Assembly: GCF_051859125.1 (NCBI RefSeq)
Contig: NZ_JBHYGG010000001.1
Location: 124,001-188,000, forward strand
Length of the DNA stretch: 64,000 nucleotides
DNA from: Gemmata sp051859125
Lineage (GTDB): Bacteria; Planctomycetota; Planctomycetia; Gemmatales; Gemmataceae
Reading direction: 5' to 3'
The translations under genes were made by a program, and so were the position numbers. The notes beneath the pieces are model-generated. The model was not told the DNA's origin, searched no databases, and saw only the letters and a list, made by a program, of their open reading frames with translations. Positions 1 to 7,867 of this stretch are shown here, one piece after another (positions within the stretch are counted from its first letter, which is position 1; each line of letters starts with the position of its first letter).

Positions 1-153
1 GAACCGCTGCTGAACCCGGTCTGGGCGTACCTCCTCACGCCGCACACCGACACGCCGACGCCCGCCATGTTCCTCGGCGGCAGCCTCATTCTGCTCGCGC
101 TCGTCTGGAAGTACGTCCCGTTCCGCCGCGGGGCGTCACGGGGAGGAGGCTGA
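1..153 (+). CDS. EamA/DMT-family transporter, C-terminal fragment
   Basis: The window opens inside a reading frame that ends at a TGA at 151-153. The 50 visible residues include EPLLNPVWAYL, a short polar loop and a hydrophobic segment GGSLILLALVW before a basic tail. This is the usual end of the second EamA domain of drug/metabolite transporters (E-P-hydrophobic-NP-W followed by the last membrane helix). The substrate cannot be told. It converges with the minus-strand gene ending at 168 with only 14 bases between them. The start lies outside the window. Confidence 0.7.
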   Translation, partial: EPLLNPVWAYLLTPHTDTPTPAMFLGGSLILLALVWKYVPFRRGASRGGG

Positions 154-167
154 GCGGGGCAGGGGGG

Positions 168-1214
168 TCACTGCTCGTACTCGTTTTTCGGCTCGCCCTT
201 GCGCACGTCCGCGAGGTCGGCGACCATGATGACCGGGATGTGCGTCTCCGCCCCGGCCCGGCCCCCCGGCACCTTCACGAACTGGATCTGGCCCTTCACC
301 TGGACCCAGTCGAAGTTGTTGATGTTGTTGATCGCCTGCGGCACGATGATCCGCACCTTTAGCGGCACCGTGTCGGCGGCACAGCACGTCATCTTCATGC
401 GGAACAGGGTGAAGTCCTTGTCGGCGATCCGCTTGAACCGGCCCTCGAGGATCGCGGTCTGGCCCTCCAGGCTCTTCCGCTTCTCCTCGTCGAACGCCGC
501 GTCGTTCAGGTCGTTGAACCGGAACTCGGTCCCCTCGGCGGTGATGAGGGCGTACCTCGGCTCGCCGGTAACGGGCACCGTTTCCCGCATGCGAAGCCCG
601 GACGCCGTCTTGAGGGTCCGCACGGTCGTGCCGTCGGCCTGCTTCTCCTCCTTCTCGACGGTCGCGTCCTTGGCCTGGTCGCGGAGGGACGCAGAGGCGA
701 GCGCCTCCTCGGGGGCACTGTTCCGCCCGGCGAGCTTGGCCTCGGCCCGGCCGGCGAGGGCCGCCATTGCGCTGCTCGGCATCCCGATGACGAACAGGGT
801 GATCGGGATCACGAGGATGAGCATGGTGACGAACACCCACGACATGTCGTGGGAGTGCGCGTGGTCGCCGTGGTCGTGCGAGTGCCCCGGGTACGAGTGG
901 GCGTGGTCGTGCTCGCAGTTCGCATCGTGGACGTGGTCCGGGCCGCACTCCGGTCCGTCGTAGGCGGGGGCCTGGAGCGCGCCGGCCTCGTTCCAGATCG
1001 CGATTGCCCTCAGGAAGACGATCACGGTGAGGATGGCGACGCCGCCGAGCAGCACCGGGAGGTGGAACTCCTTCGCGAGGATGAAGTTCAACATCCCGTT
1101 CGAGTACATCCGGACCGCGACGAACCCGAGGCCGCCGCACACGAGGATGCCGAGGAGCTGCTCGGTGAAGTAGTTCCGCAGGGACTCGCCCGGGTGCGGG
1201 TGCGTGTGAGCCAT
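168..1214 (-). CDS. TIGR03943-family putative permease subunit, His-rich
   Basis: This 348-residue membrane protein has hydrophobic segments near residues 20-36, 52-72 and 126-146. A His/Asp-rich cytoplasmic or periplasmic loop lies at about 94-122 (HVHDANCEHDHAHS and further HSHDHGDHAH-type runs), which looks like a metal-binding stretch. The C-terminal half resembles the soluble domain of TIGR03943/DUF1980 proteins, which are nearly always encoded beside a DUF318 permease, as here (31-base gap). The ATG at 1214 is chosen because an AAGGGGAG ribosome site lies about ten bases upstream; a longer frame upstream has no such site. The Zn/Mn-type permease two genes upstream supports a role in metal handling, but the transported species is unknown. 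Confidence 0.75.
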   Translation of the reverse strand: MAHTHPHPGESLRNYFTEQLLGILVCGGLGFVAVRMYSNGMLNFILAKEFHLPVLLGGVAILTVIVFLRAIAIWNEAGALQAPAYDGPECGPDHVHDANCEHDHAHSYPGHSHDHGDHAHSHDMSWVFVTMLILVIPITLFVIGMPSSAMAALAGRAEAKLAGRNSAPEEALASASLRDQAKDATVEKEEKQADGTTVRTLKTASGLRMRETVPVTGEPRYALITAEGTEFRFNDLNDAAFDEEKRKSLEGQTAILEGRFKRIADKDFTLFRMKMTCCAADTVPLKVRIIVPQAINNINNFDWVQVKGQIQFVKVPGGRAGAETHIPVIMVADLADVRKGEPKNEYEQ

Positions 1215-1245
1215 GAGTGCAACTCCCCTTGTTCGCGAGGCCGGC

Positions 1246-2235
1246 CTACAGGGTCCGCACGGGCACGCCCAACCAGCCCTGCCACTGGTACACGAGGTGG
1301 ACCAGCATGCAGGAGGCGAACACCAGCACGACAACGCTGCCCGCGATGGTGACGATCAGGCGGCGGCGGAACACCCGCGTGTACATGAGCACCAACTTGA
1401 TGTCGAGCATCGGCCCGAGTACCAGGAACGCGGTCTTTGCGGAAATGTGCATGTTCGTGAAGCTCGCGGCGACGAACGCATCGGCCTCGCTGCACAGGCA
1501 CATCAGGAACGCGAGGCCCATCATCGCCGGGATGGCCAGGAACGGGTGGTCCCGCGACAGCGCCTCGACCTCGCTCGACGGGAGGAACAACTTGGCGGTC
1601 GCGGCCAGGACCGCCCCGAGCGTCAGGAACAGCGTGATGTCCACGAAGTCGTGCATGCTCGTCGCCGAGATGTTCGACAGCCGCTGCCCCATGGTTCGCC
1701 TGGCCGGGGCGGGGGCGCCCTCCGAGTCGTCGGCCGCGGGAGCGGCCTCCCGCGGCATCGCGACGCTCGTGAGCAGAGCGTTCCCGTACTTGAGGTACTG
1801 GACGTGAACGATCAACGCGGTCGTGCAGGCGACCAGGAACGCGAGGCCGACGCGGAGGCCGACCATCTCGTCCTCGATGTTGTGGTTCTTGAACGCGGCC
1901 CAGGTGCTGAAGATTACCACGACGTTGATGATCGGCCCGGCGAGCATGTACGCGATGCAGCACGACAGCGGCAGGCCCTTCCGCAGGAGCCGCCGCATGA
2001 CGACGAGGATGCCGCACTCGCACATGGGGAACACGAGGCCGAGCAGCGCCCCGATCATGACCGCCGGCACGACCTGCTTGGGCAGGAACCGGGTGATCGC
2101 CTGCTGCGGCAGGAACTCCTCAAGGATCCCGGCCAGCACCGCACCGAGGACGATGAACGGCATCGCCTCCCAGAGGATGGCGAGGAACTTGATGAGGAAC
2201 AGGGATACGGCTTCTTCGGGCGTGAGCTGCGACAC
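1246..2235 (-). CDS. DUF318 (COG0701) permease
   Basis: This 329-residue integral membrane protein has about eight hydrophobic segments. It carries the family signature FPMCECGILVVMRRLLRKG near residue 70 and a second conserved helix with YMLAGPIINVVVI. COG0701 permeases of this type form a two-gene unit with TIGR03943 proteins, which matches the gene 31 bases downstream. The start codon is GTG at 2235 and no strong Shine-Dalgarno sequence precedes it, so the exact start is less sure. A perfect TATAAT lies 34 bases upstream on the same strand, so the two-gene unit may have its own promoter within the longer operon. The substrate is not known; the context suggests a metal or metalloid. Confidence 0.8.
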   Translation of the reverse strand: MSQLTPEEAVSLFLIKFLAILWEAMPFIVLGAVLAGILEEFLPQQAITRFLPKQVVPAVMIGALLGLVFPMCECGILVVMRRLLRKGLPLSCCIAYMLAGPIINVVVIFSTWAAFKNHNIEDEMVGLRVGLAFLVACTTALIVHVQYLKYGNALLTSVAMPREAAPAADDSEGAPAPARRTMGQRLSNISATSMHDFVDITLFLTLGAVLAATAKLFLPSSEVEALSRDHPFLAIPAMMGLAFLMCLCSEADAFVAASFTNMHISAKTAFLVLGPMLDIKLVLMYTRVFRRRLIVTIAGSVVVLVFASCMLVHLVYQWQGWLGVPVRTL

Positions 2236-2268
2236 TACGGTACCCGCTGGGGAGGTATTCAGTTGTGG

Positions 2269-2274
2269 ATTATA
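2269..2274 (-). promoter_or_regulatory. Candidate -10 box (TATAAT)
   Basis: The minus strand reads a perfect TATAAT here, 33 bases before the GTG of the DUF318 permease and just past a small CCCCG-CAG-CGGGG stem at 2277-2289. I see no good -35 at 16-18 bases. It may be an internal promoter for the permease pair, separate from the upstream metal ABC permease. Confidence 0.4.
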
Positions 2275-2301
2275 CGCCCCGCAGCGGGGTTGTGTTCGCC
2301 G

Positions 2302-3312
2302 TCACGGGCACTGACCGAGGCCGTGGTCGTCGGAACAGCTCGCGTCGTGGACGTGGCGGACGCCGCGGAGGGGCAGGGGGGCGAACCCGAGGACCGGGGC
2401 GAACCGGTTCCACACCGCCCCCAGCACCATCGTGCCGAAGAACACGCACACGGTGGTCACGACGATGACGCCGCTCGGCCCGAACAGGATCGGCTCCCCG
2501 CCCCCGACGCGGATCTCGATCGAGTTCCGGACCGCGAACCCGAACAGCCCCGAGCCCAGGCAGAACGCGAACGTGAGCCAGAACATCTGCCGCAGGTTCC
2601 GCGACAGGTTGGCCGCCGCCGCCCCCGGGACTACGAGCATCGCGTTAATGAGGAGCGCGCCGACGGCCTTGAGGGACAGGTTCACGACGAGCGCGAGGAG
2701 GATGATGAACAGGTAGTTGTTGAGGGTCAGGCTCAGCCCGCGGGTCCGGGCCAGGGTCGGGTTGAAGCTGTCGAACACGAGCTGGTTGTACCGCCACGCG
2801 AACACCGGCGTGACCGCCGCGGCGAGGACGAGCAGGAAGAACAGGTCCTCGTCCGGCATCAGCGCGAGGCTGCCGAAGAAGAACGACTCGGGGTTGAACC
2901 CGAACCGCACCGACAGCACCTGGTACAGCATCGCCCCGAAGCCGATCGCGAGCGCGAAGAACACACCGATCACGGTGTCGTGCGCGAGGCCGGTGTTGTC
3001 GCGGACGTAGACCATCCCCGCACCGACCGCGATCCCCACGGCCACCATCGCGAGCGGCACCACCCACGTCGCGAGCGCCCGGTCGCCGCCACTGAGGAGG
3101 ACGCTCAGGTACCCGAGGGCGACGCCGGCGAACGCGCAGTGGGCCATCGTGTCGGAGAAGAACGCCATCCGGTTCCCGACGACCATCGAGCCGAGCATCC
3201 CGCACATCGAGCAGACGAGGACGACCGCCAGCACGCTCTTGAGGACCAGGTAATCGGTCCCCAAGGCGTCGGCGGTCGAGAAGAGCGCTTCGGTCAGCCA
3301 GTCGACGGACAT
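2302..3312 (-). CDS. Zn/Mn-type metal ABC transporter permease (ZnuB/MntB family)
   Basis: This 336-residue protein has eight or more hydrophobic helices and family landmarks: MCGMLGSMVVGNRMAFFSDTMAHCAFAGVALGYL near the N-terminus and GALLINAMLVVPGAAAANLSR in the later half. These are typical of ABC-3 metal permeases for zinc, manganese or iron. The tail ends with HVHDASCSDDHG, a short His/Cys/Asp stretch like the one in the TIGR03943 protein two genes downstream. The ATG at 3312 has GGGAG six bases upstream. No ATPase or solute-binding partner is adjacent; the preceding gene is an aminotransferase with a 14-base gap. The metal specificity cannot be read from the sequence. Confidence 0.85.
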   Translation of the reverse strand: MSVDWLTEALFSTADALGTDYLVLKSVLAVVLVCSMCGMLGSMVVGNRMAFFSDTMAHCAFAGVALGYLSVLLSGGDRALATWVVPLAMVAVGIAVGAGMVYVRDNTGLAHDTVIGVFFALAIGFGAMLYQVLSVRFGFNPESFFFGSLALMPDEDLFFLLVLAAAVTPVFAWRYNQLVFDSFNPTLARTRGLSLTLNNYLFIILLALVVNLSLKAVGALLINAMLVVPGAAAANLSRNLRQMFWLTFAFCLGSGLFGFAVRNSIEIRVGGGEPILFGPSGVIVVTTVCVFFGTMVLGAVWNRFAPVLGFAPLPLRGVRHVHDASCSDDHGLGQCP

Positions 3313-3326
3313 TAGGACTCCCGGGG

Positions 3327-4736
3327 TCAGCCGACGGCGATCGCGTGCGGGGCGGTCGCGAGCCGGGCGGCGGCCTGCTTCATGATGGACACCGCCGCGG
3401 CCGCCTCCGCCTGGGTAATGACCAGCGGGGGGGAGACGCGAACCACCTTCTTCGAGAGCGGGCCGAGGAGGTGGACGCCGTCACCCGCGGCACCCTCGCC
3501 GGCGTAGCACGCCAACACGAAGGCGTTCGCCCACTCCGCGGCCGTCTTGCCGGCGTGGTCCTTCATCTCCACGCCCCACACCATGCCGCCCTGCTCGCCG
3601 CGGACGTGCGCCACGAACGGGAACTCCTTGAGGTCCACGAGCCCGGCCTCGATCAGGGCGGACACCGGCTTCATCGCGGCGACGACGTCGCGGCCCTCGA
3701 ACTCGTCCAGCGTAGCCAGTACGGCGGCGCAGCACAGCGGGTTCGCGCTCCAGGTGTCGGACCCCTCGCCGTAGTCGAGCGCACCGAAGACGTCGGCCCG
3801 CCCGACGGCCGCGGCAACCGGCACCCCGTTGCCGAGCCCCTTCCCCAGAACGACGAGGTCGGGTTCGAGCCCGTAGGCCTCGAACGCGTAGAGCGCGCTG
3901 GTGCGGCCGTAATTGGCCTGGACCTCGTCGAGGATGAACAGGATGTCGTTGTCGCGGCAGAACCTCTGGAGCAACTGGAGGTACGCCTTGGGCGGGTGGT
4001 ACGAGCCGCCGCCGCCGAGGTACGGCTCGGTGACGAGGGTGCCGATCTTGCGGCCGAACTGGTGGAGCAGGGCGTCGAGCTCCTTCTGATACGGGGCGGG
4101 GTCGAACGGCCCGCCGCGCAGCGCGACGTCGCGGCACTCGGCCATCGGGAACGAGACGAAGCGCACCCGCGGGTCGCGCTCGGAGTCGGTCTCGGAGCCG
4201 GTGACCGCGTTGGCGAGCCCCTTCTTGCCGTGGAACCCGAACCGGGTGGCGAGGATCATGGGCCGGGTCCGGTCGCGTGCGGCCGTCGCCCAGAGCGCCT
4301 TCTGGATCGCCTCGGACCCGGACGCGGCCCACATGACCTGTTCCATCCGACCGCCGCCGGGGCACCGGCGGAGCGACGCGAGGAGCCGGCCGCTGGCCTC
4401 GACCTCGACCGGGGTAACAGCGTTGTACGCGGTCATGGCGACGGCCGGGGTGTACTCCGGGCCGCCGCGGGCCACGAACCCGCCCGCGGGCCACCCCATG
4501 TACTGCGAGAACCGCTCCATCCACCGGGTCGGGTTGTGTCCCAGGTTCGAGACGAGCACGCCGGACGTGAAGTCGTAGAGGCGGCGGCCGTCCGCGGTCC
4601 AGTGGAACACCCCTGCACTGCGGCTGATGACCGCCTGAGTGGGGGTGAACGTGCGAAGGGACCTGGGCTCGACGAGGGCGAGCCGGTCGCGCGTTGTGTT
4701 CGCCGCCGGTTCGCCGGCGTGGTGGAGAGGGGGCAT
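3327..4736 (-). CDS. Class III PLP-dependent aminotransferase
   Basis: This 469-residue enzyme has the class III layout of acetylornithine/4-aminobutyrate aminotransferases. A substrate-side segment DFTSGVLVSNLGHNP is followed by SGSEAIQKALW for the cofactor phosphate. FILDEVQANYGRT carries the PLP-contacting Asp, and VVLGKGLGNGVP carries the Schiff-base lysine (about K299). It begins three bases after the KptA stop and ends 14 bases before the metal permease, so it is co-transcribed with both. The amino donor and product are not obvious; the upstream Gfo/Idh/MocA oxidoreductase suggests a sugar or polyol path, but this is inference. Confidence 0.85.
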   Translation of the reverse strand: MPPLHHAGEPAANTTRDRLALVEPRSLRTFTPTQAVISRSAGVFHWTADGRRLYDFTSGVLVSNLGHNPTRWMERFSQYMGWPAGGFVARGGPEYTPAVAMTAYNAVTPVEVEASGRLLASLRRCPGGGRMEQVMWAASGSEAIQKALWATAARDRTRPMILATRFGFHGKKGLANAVTGSETDSERDPRVRFVSFPMAECRDVALRGGPFDPAPYQKELDALLHQFGRKIGTLVTEPYLGGGGSYHPPKAYLQLLQRFCRDNDILFILDEVQANYGRTSALYAFEAYGLEPDLVVLGKGLGNGVPVAAAVGRADVFGALDYGEGSDTWSANPLCCAAVLATLDEFEGRDVVAAMKPVSALIEAGLVDLKEFPFVAHVRGEQGGMVWGVEMKDHAGKTAAEWANAFVLACYAGEGAAGDGVHLLGPLSKKVVRVSPPLVITQAEAAAAVSIMKQAAARLATAPHAIAVG

Positions 4737-4739
4737 CGG

Positions 4740-5297
4740 TCAGGTCTCCGGGGTCATCACACGAAGGTACTGCGGCGGGACGTGGTCCACAAGCCAAACG
4801 CCGTTGGCGGAGCGGAAAAAGATGTGGCCCGCCGCCTGCAACCGTGCCGCATCAACGACCAGCACGACCGGCTTGCCGTGCCGCCCGCCGACCTTGAGGG
4901 CGGTGGCGACGTCGGCGGACAGGTGGACGTGGTGCCGGGCCATCTTCAGGAGCCCGTCGCGGAGGATGGTGTCGAGGTGCCGTGTCGCCGTGCCGTGGAA
5001 CAGTTCGGGGGGCGGTTCGGTCGGTTCGAGTTGGAGGTCGACCTCGGCGGAGTGGCCCTGGTTGGCGCGGATCTTCGCTCCCGACTCGTCGAACGCGAAC
5101 CGCTGCTTGTCGCTGGAACGGACGACCTCGTCGAGTTCCTCACGCGTGATCGTCACCCCGATTTTTATCGCGCCGGCGAGGAGGTCGGCGACCGGCACCC
5201 ACCCGCCGGGTTCGAGCGTCAGCCCGGCGTCCTCGGGTGCGTGCCGGAGGATGCGGGACAGGAACTTGCTGACCGTGACCTTGCGCTTGTCGTTCAT
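4740..5297 (-). CDS. kptA: RNA 2'-phosphotransferase, Tpt1/KptA family
   Basis: This 185-residue protein is the usual length for the family and carries its motifs in order: SRILRHAPED near the N-terminus, RANQGHS near the middle, FHGTATRHLDTILRDGL, and HHVHLS. These make up the NAD-binding site of the enzyme that removes an internal RNA 2'-phosphate with NAD+, giving ADP-ribose 1'',2''-cyclic phosphate. In eukaryotes this finishes tRNA splicing; the bacterial role is unsettled. The ATG at 5297 begins MNDKRKVTVSKFLSR, where family homology starts; the open frame reaches further upstream only as overlap with the next gene. It lies 23 bases after the oxidoreductase stop and three bases before the aminotransferase. 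Confidence 0.9.
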   Translation of the reverse strand: MNDKRKVTVSKFLSRILRHAPEDAGLTLEPGGWVPVADLLAGAIKIGVTITREELDEVVRSSDKQRFAFDESGAKIRANQGHSAEVDLQLEPTEPPPELFHGTATRHLDTILRDGLLKMARHHVHLSADVATALKVGGRHGKPVVLVVDAARLQAAGHIFFRSANGVWLVDHVPPQYLRVMTPET

Positions 5298-5320
5298 GGG
5301 AACCCGCTCGGTGGGGCGGG

Positions 5321-6610
5321 TCACACCCGCCCGGGGTAGAGGATCGTGGGGCTCGCGGCGCCGGGTTCGTAGAGCGCGAGGCCGCCTTCGGGGGCATTGA
5401 CCTTTACGAGGCACCCGGGAACGCCCGCGGCCGCACGAGCGAGGATGGCCTCCATCGCCTGGACGATCGCGACGCAGTTGCGGTCCGCCGAGACGTCGTT
5501 GTAGGTCAGCGCCCGCATCTGCCGCAGCCGCTCCGGTCGCTCCCCGGCCGGCCCGCCGTACTCCACGAACGCCACCTCGCGGAAGAACCGCTCGATGACT
5601 TCGATGCCATACCCGCGCTGGGACCGTTCGCCCCACGGTTCGAGGAACGTGCCGTTGTAGTGATAGTTGGGGGTGTTCTTGAGTTCGCGCGGGGTGCGGT
5701 TTTCGACGGTCAGTTCGACGCCGCGCTTCCGCTGGTGGGCCGCCCACACGCCGTTGTCGAAGCGGAACTGGACCTCCTGTTCGACGTACCCGGGGAAGTT
5801 GTCGGGGGTGACCCAGCTCGTGTGGATGTCGAACGCCGCCTCGCGGGCGTCCGGGTGGCGGTACACGACCTGGAGCTGGACCGAGTCCCAGGTGGGTCCG
5901 TCGGCCGGACCAACGAGCCCCCGCTGCCCCGTCGCCGAGACGCGGTCGAGTGCCCAGTCGGGGCCGAACGTGAAGTCGATGAGCTTGAGGTAATGAACGG
6001 CCACATAGGTTCCGGGGTTCCGCCCGCGGATCCACTCGGAGAACTGCCCGCCGCTGATGGACTTCGGCTCCAGCAGCGAGCAGTAGCCGTTGTTGACGTG
6101 GTTGAGGACTGTATCGGTGACGAGGGTCCGGAGCTTCTTGTGGTCCGGATCGGCAAGTTTGTGGTAAACGACTTTGGCAAGTACTCCGTGCTGCGCGGCA
6201 AGGGCGGTCAGGTCGTCGAGGTGAGCCAGATCGAGAACGGACGGCTTCTCGATCAGGACGTGCTTGCCCGCAACGAGCGCCTCGCGGGCGGGCCCGTGGT
6301 GGCGGTCGTCGGGGGTTGCGATGCAGACGGCGTCGACAGCGGTGGCGAAGAGCTCACCCGCGGCGGTCGGGCCGGAGTGGCTGCGAAAGCCGCGCAGGGG
6401 CGCGGACGGGTCCGCGAGGTACCGCTCGACGCGCGACCCGGTGCGTGTCGCAACCGCCGCGAGACTGACGTCGACGGGACCGGTCTCGGAAGCGTACAAC
6501 GGGACGCGCCGCACCGCTTCGAAGAAGGGGCGGTAGGTCTCGTCGAAGATCATGCCGAAGCCGACCATGCCAGCGGTCAGCACGGGAGGGGGGGACGGGT
6601 GGTTCGTCAT
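5321..6610 (-). CDS. Gfo/Idh/MocA-family oxidoreductase
   Basis: This 429-residue NAD(P)-dependent dehydrogenase-like protein has an N-terminal Rossmann fold (AGMVGFGMIFDETYRPFF). It also has the family segment AVCIATPDDRHHGPAREALVAGKHVLIEKP, which holds the Glu-Lys-Pro triad near residue 130. The C-terminal half fits the usual substrate domain. The ATG at 6610 starts MTNHPSPPPVLTAGMVGFG; an earlier start at 6664 would add 18 unusual residues. It heads a tight minus-strand run ending at 168. An AT-rich inverted repeat lies upstream at 6713-6814. The sugar or polyol substrate is not identifiable. Confidence 0.85.
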   Translation of the reverse strand: MTNHPSPPPVLTAGMVGFGMIFDETYRPFFEAVRRVPLYASETGPVDVSLAAVATRTGSRVERYLADPSAPLRGFRSHSGPTAAGELFATAVDAVCIATPDDRHHGPAREALVAGKHVLIEKPSVLDLAHLDDLTALAAQHGVLAKVVYHKLADPDHKKLRTLVTDTVLNHVNNGYCSLLEPKSISGGQFSEWIRGRNPGTYVAVHYLKLIDFTFGPDWALDRVSATGQRGLVGPADGPTWDSVQLQVVYRHPDAREAAFDIHTSWVTPDNFPGYVEQEVQFRFDNGVWAAHQRKRGVELTVENRTPRELKNTPNYHYNGTFLEPWGERSQRGYGIEVIERFFREVAFVEYGGPAGERPERLRQMRALTYNDVSADRNCVAIVQAMEAILARAAAGVPGCLVKVNAPEGGLALYEPGAASPTILYPGRV

Positions 6611-6712
6611 GCGGAAATGATAAGGAGCCCCGACGCCTCGGCGAGCCACGAACCGGAACCACACGAGGGCATTTCCGCCACCAGAGGGTGCAAGATGAAA
6701 CCGGGGGAGTTA

Positions 6713-6814
6713 CAATACATAATACTGATTATCGGACTCGGTCTGCTTCGAGCCGCCATTCGCTGACCCAGTCCGTGATGCGTCGCAACGTCCGATAATG
6801 TATCTTATGTATTG
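6713..6814. repeat. AT-rich imperfect inverted repeat, MITE-like
   Basis: Two 25-base arms, 6713-6737 and 6790-6814, are inverted copies with 21 of 25 positions identical, separated by 52 bases. The arms (for example CAATACATAA at the outer end and TTATCGGAC at the inner end) are far richer in A and T than the flanks. CAATAC also occurs directly after the right arm at 6815-6820. The element sits between the accA 3' end and the oxidoreductase start. It could be a miniature transposable element remnant or a large stem-loop in the leader of the downstream operon. Confidence 0.6.
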
Positions 6815-6863
6815 CAATACAGTCCGAGACAGAACGTGCGGCCGGTCGGGCGCTGCTGCGGTC

Positions 6864-7820
6864 TCACCCAAGCAATCCCAGGGTGCGGACCTTCTGATAC
6901 CGCTCGGCGAGCAGTTGGTCCTGCGAGAGGTGCATCAGTTCCCTCAGGTGGCGGGCTAGCGATTGCTTCAGAGTGTTCGCCATCTCACGCGGTGCGCGGT
7001 GGGCACCGCCGAGCGGCTCCGGAACGACGTGGTCGACGACCCCCAGTCGCAAGAGGTTTTGCGACGTCAGTCCGAGCGCTTCGGCCGCCCGAGGCTTCGT
7101 CTCCTCGGTCGCGACCTTCCACAGGATGCCCGCGCAGCCCTCGGGGCTGATGACCGAGTAGTACGCGTGCTGGAGGACCCCGACCCGGTCCCCGACCCCG
7201 ATCCCCAGTGCCCCGCCGGACCCGCCCTCTCCGATTACCACGCACACGATCGGCGTCGGCAGGCGGGACATCTCGAGGATGCTGTCGGCGATGAGCTGGG
7301 CCTGGCCCCGCTCCTCGGCCCCGATGCCGGGGAACGCGCCCGGGGTGTCGATCAGGCAGATCACCGGCAGCCGGTACTTCGCCGCCAGTTTCATTTTCCC
7401 CATCGCCTTGCGGTACCCTTCGGGGTGCGCGCACCCGTAGTAGCACTGCTGCCGCTCCGCGAGCGTCTTCCCCTTCTGGTGCCCGATTAGAAGCACTTTT
7501 TCCCCGTCGAGTCGGGCGAACCCTGTGCGGATCGCGCGGTCGTCCCCGAACGCCTTGTCCCCGTGCAACTCGACGAACTCGTCGAACATCATGTCGACGT
7601 AGTCCATTGTTTGCGGGCGGGCCGGGTGCCGCGCCACCAGAACCGTCTCCCACGCCTTCAGGTTTGCGTACCGCTCACGCTTGAGGGCCGTCAACTCCCG
7701 CCGCATCCGCTTGATGGTTTCGGCCGCCCCGGGTGCCTCGGCCGCTGCCTCCAGGCGCGCCAGTTGCTCCTCCAGGTCGTGAATGTCTTGCTCGAACGGC
7801 AGGGGCTGTGCGACCGTCAT
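6864..7820 (-). CDS. accA: Acetyl-CoA carboxylase carboxyltransferase alpha subunit
   Basis: This 318-residue protein has the standard length and order of AccA: an N-terminal helical segment (FEQDIHDLEEQLARLEA), RPQTMDYVDMMFDEFVELHGD, and IGHQKGKTLAERQQCYYGCAHPEGYRKAMG. The oxyanion-hole region follows with CLIDTPGAFPGIGAEERGQ and GEGGSGGALGIGVGD. With AccD, AccB and AccC it makes malonyl-CoA for fatty acids in the cytosol. The ATG at 7820 has GAGGAGTTGGGAG upstream. It is the last gene of a unit with ferredoxin-NADP reductase and a protein kinase. No accD is in the window. Confidence 0.95.
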   Translation of the reverse strand: MTVAQPLPFEQDIHDLEEQLARLEAAAEAPGAAETIKRMRRELTALKRERYANLKAWETVLVARHPARPQTMDYVDMMFDEFVELHGDKAFGDDRAIRTGFARLDGEKVLLIGHQKGKTLAERQQCYYGCAHPEGYRKAMGKMKLAAKYRLPVICLIDTPGAFPGIGAEERGQAQLIADSILEMSRLPTPIVCVVIGEGGSGGALGIGVGDRVGVLQHAYYSVISPEGCAGILWKVATEETKPRAAEALGLTSQNLLRLGVVDHVVPEPLGGAHRAPREMANTLKQSLARHLRELMHLSQDQLLAERYQKVRTLGLLG

Positions 7821-7867
7821 CTGCTCCCAACTCCTCACAGGTGGTTCCGTCGGGTCGTTCCGCACAA

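Noticed and set aside
2236..2301. A Zur-type operator before the permease pair
   Set aside because: I looked for an AT-rich palindrome of the Zur kind and found only a GC stem and the TATAAT; nothing supports a metal operator here.
5314..5332. A GGGCGGG/CCCGCCC stem over the oxidoreductase stop codon as a terminator
   Set aside because: The stem is short, has no U tract, and the next gene starts 23 bases after the stop in what looks like one operon.
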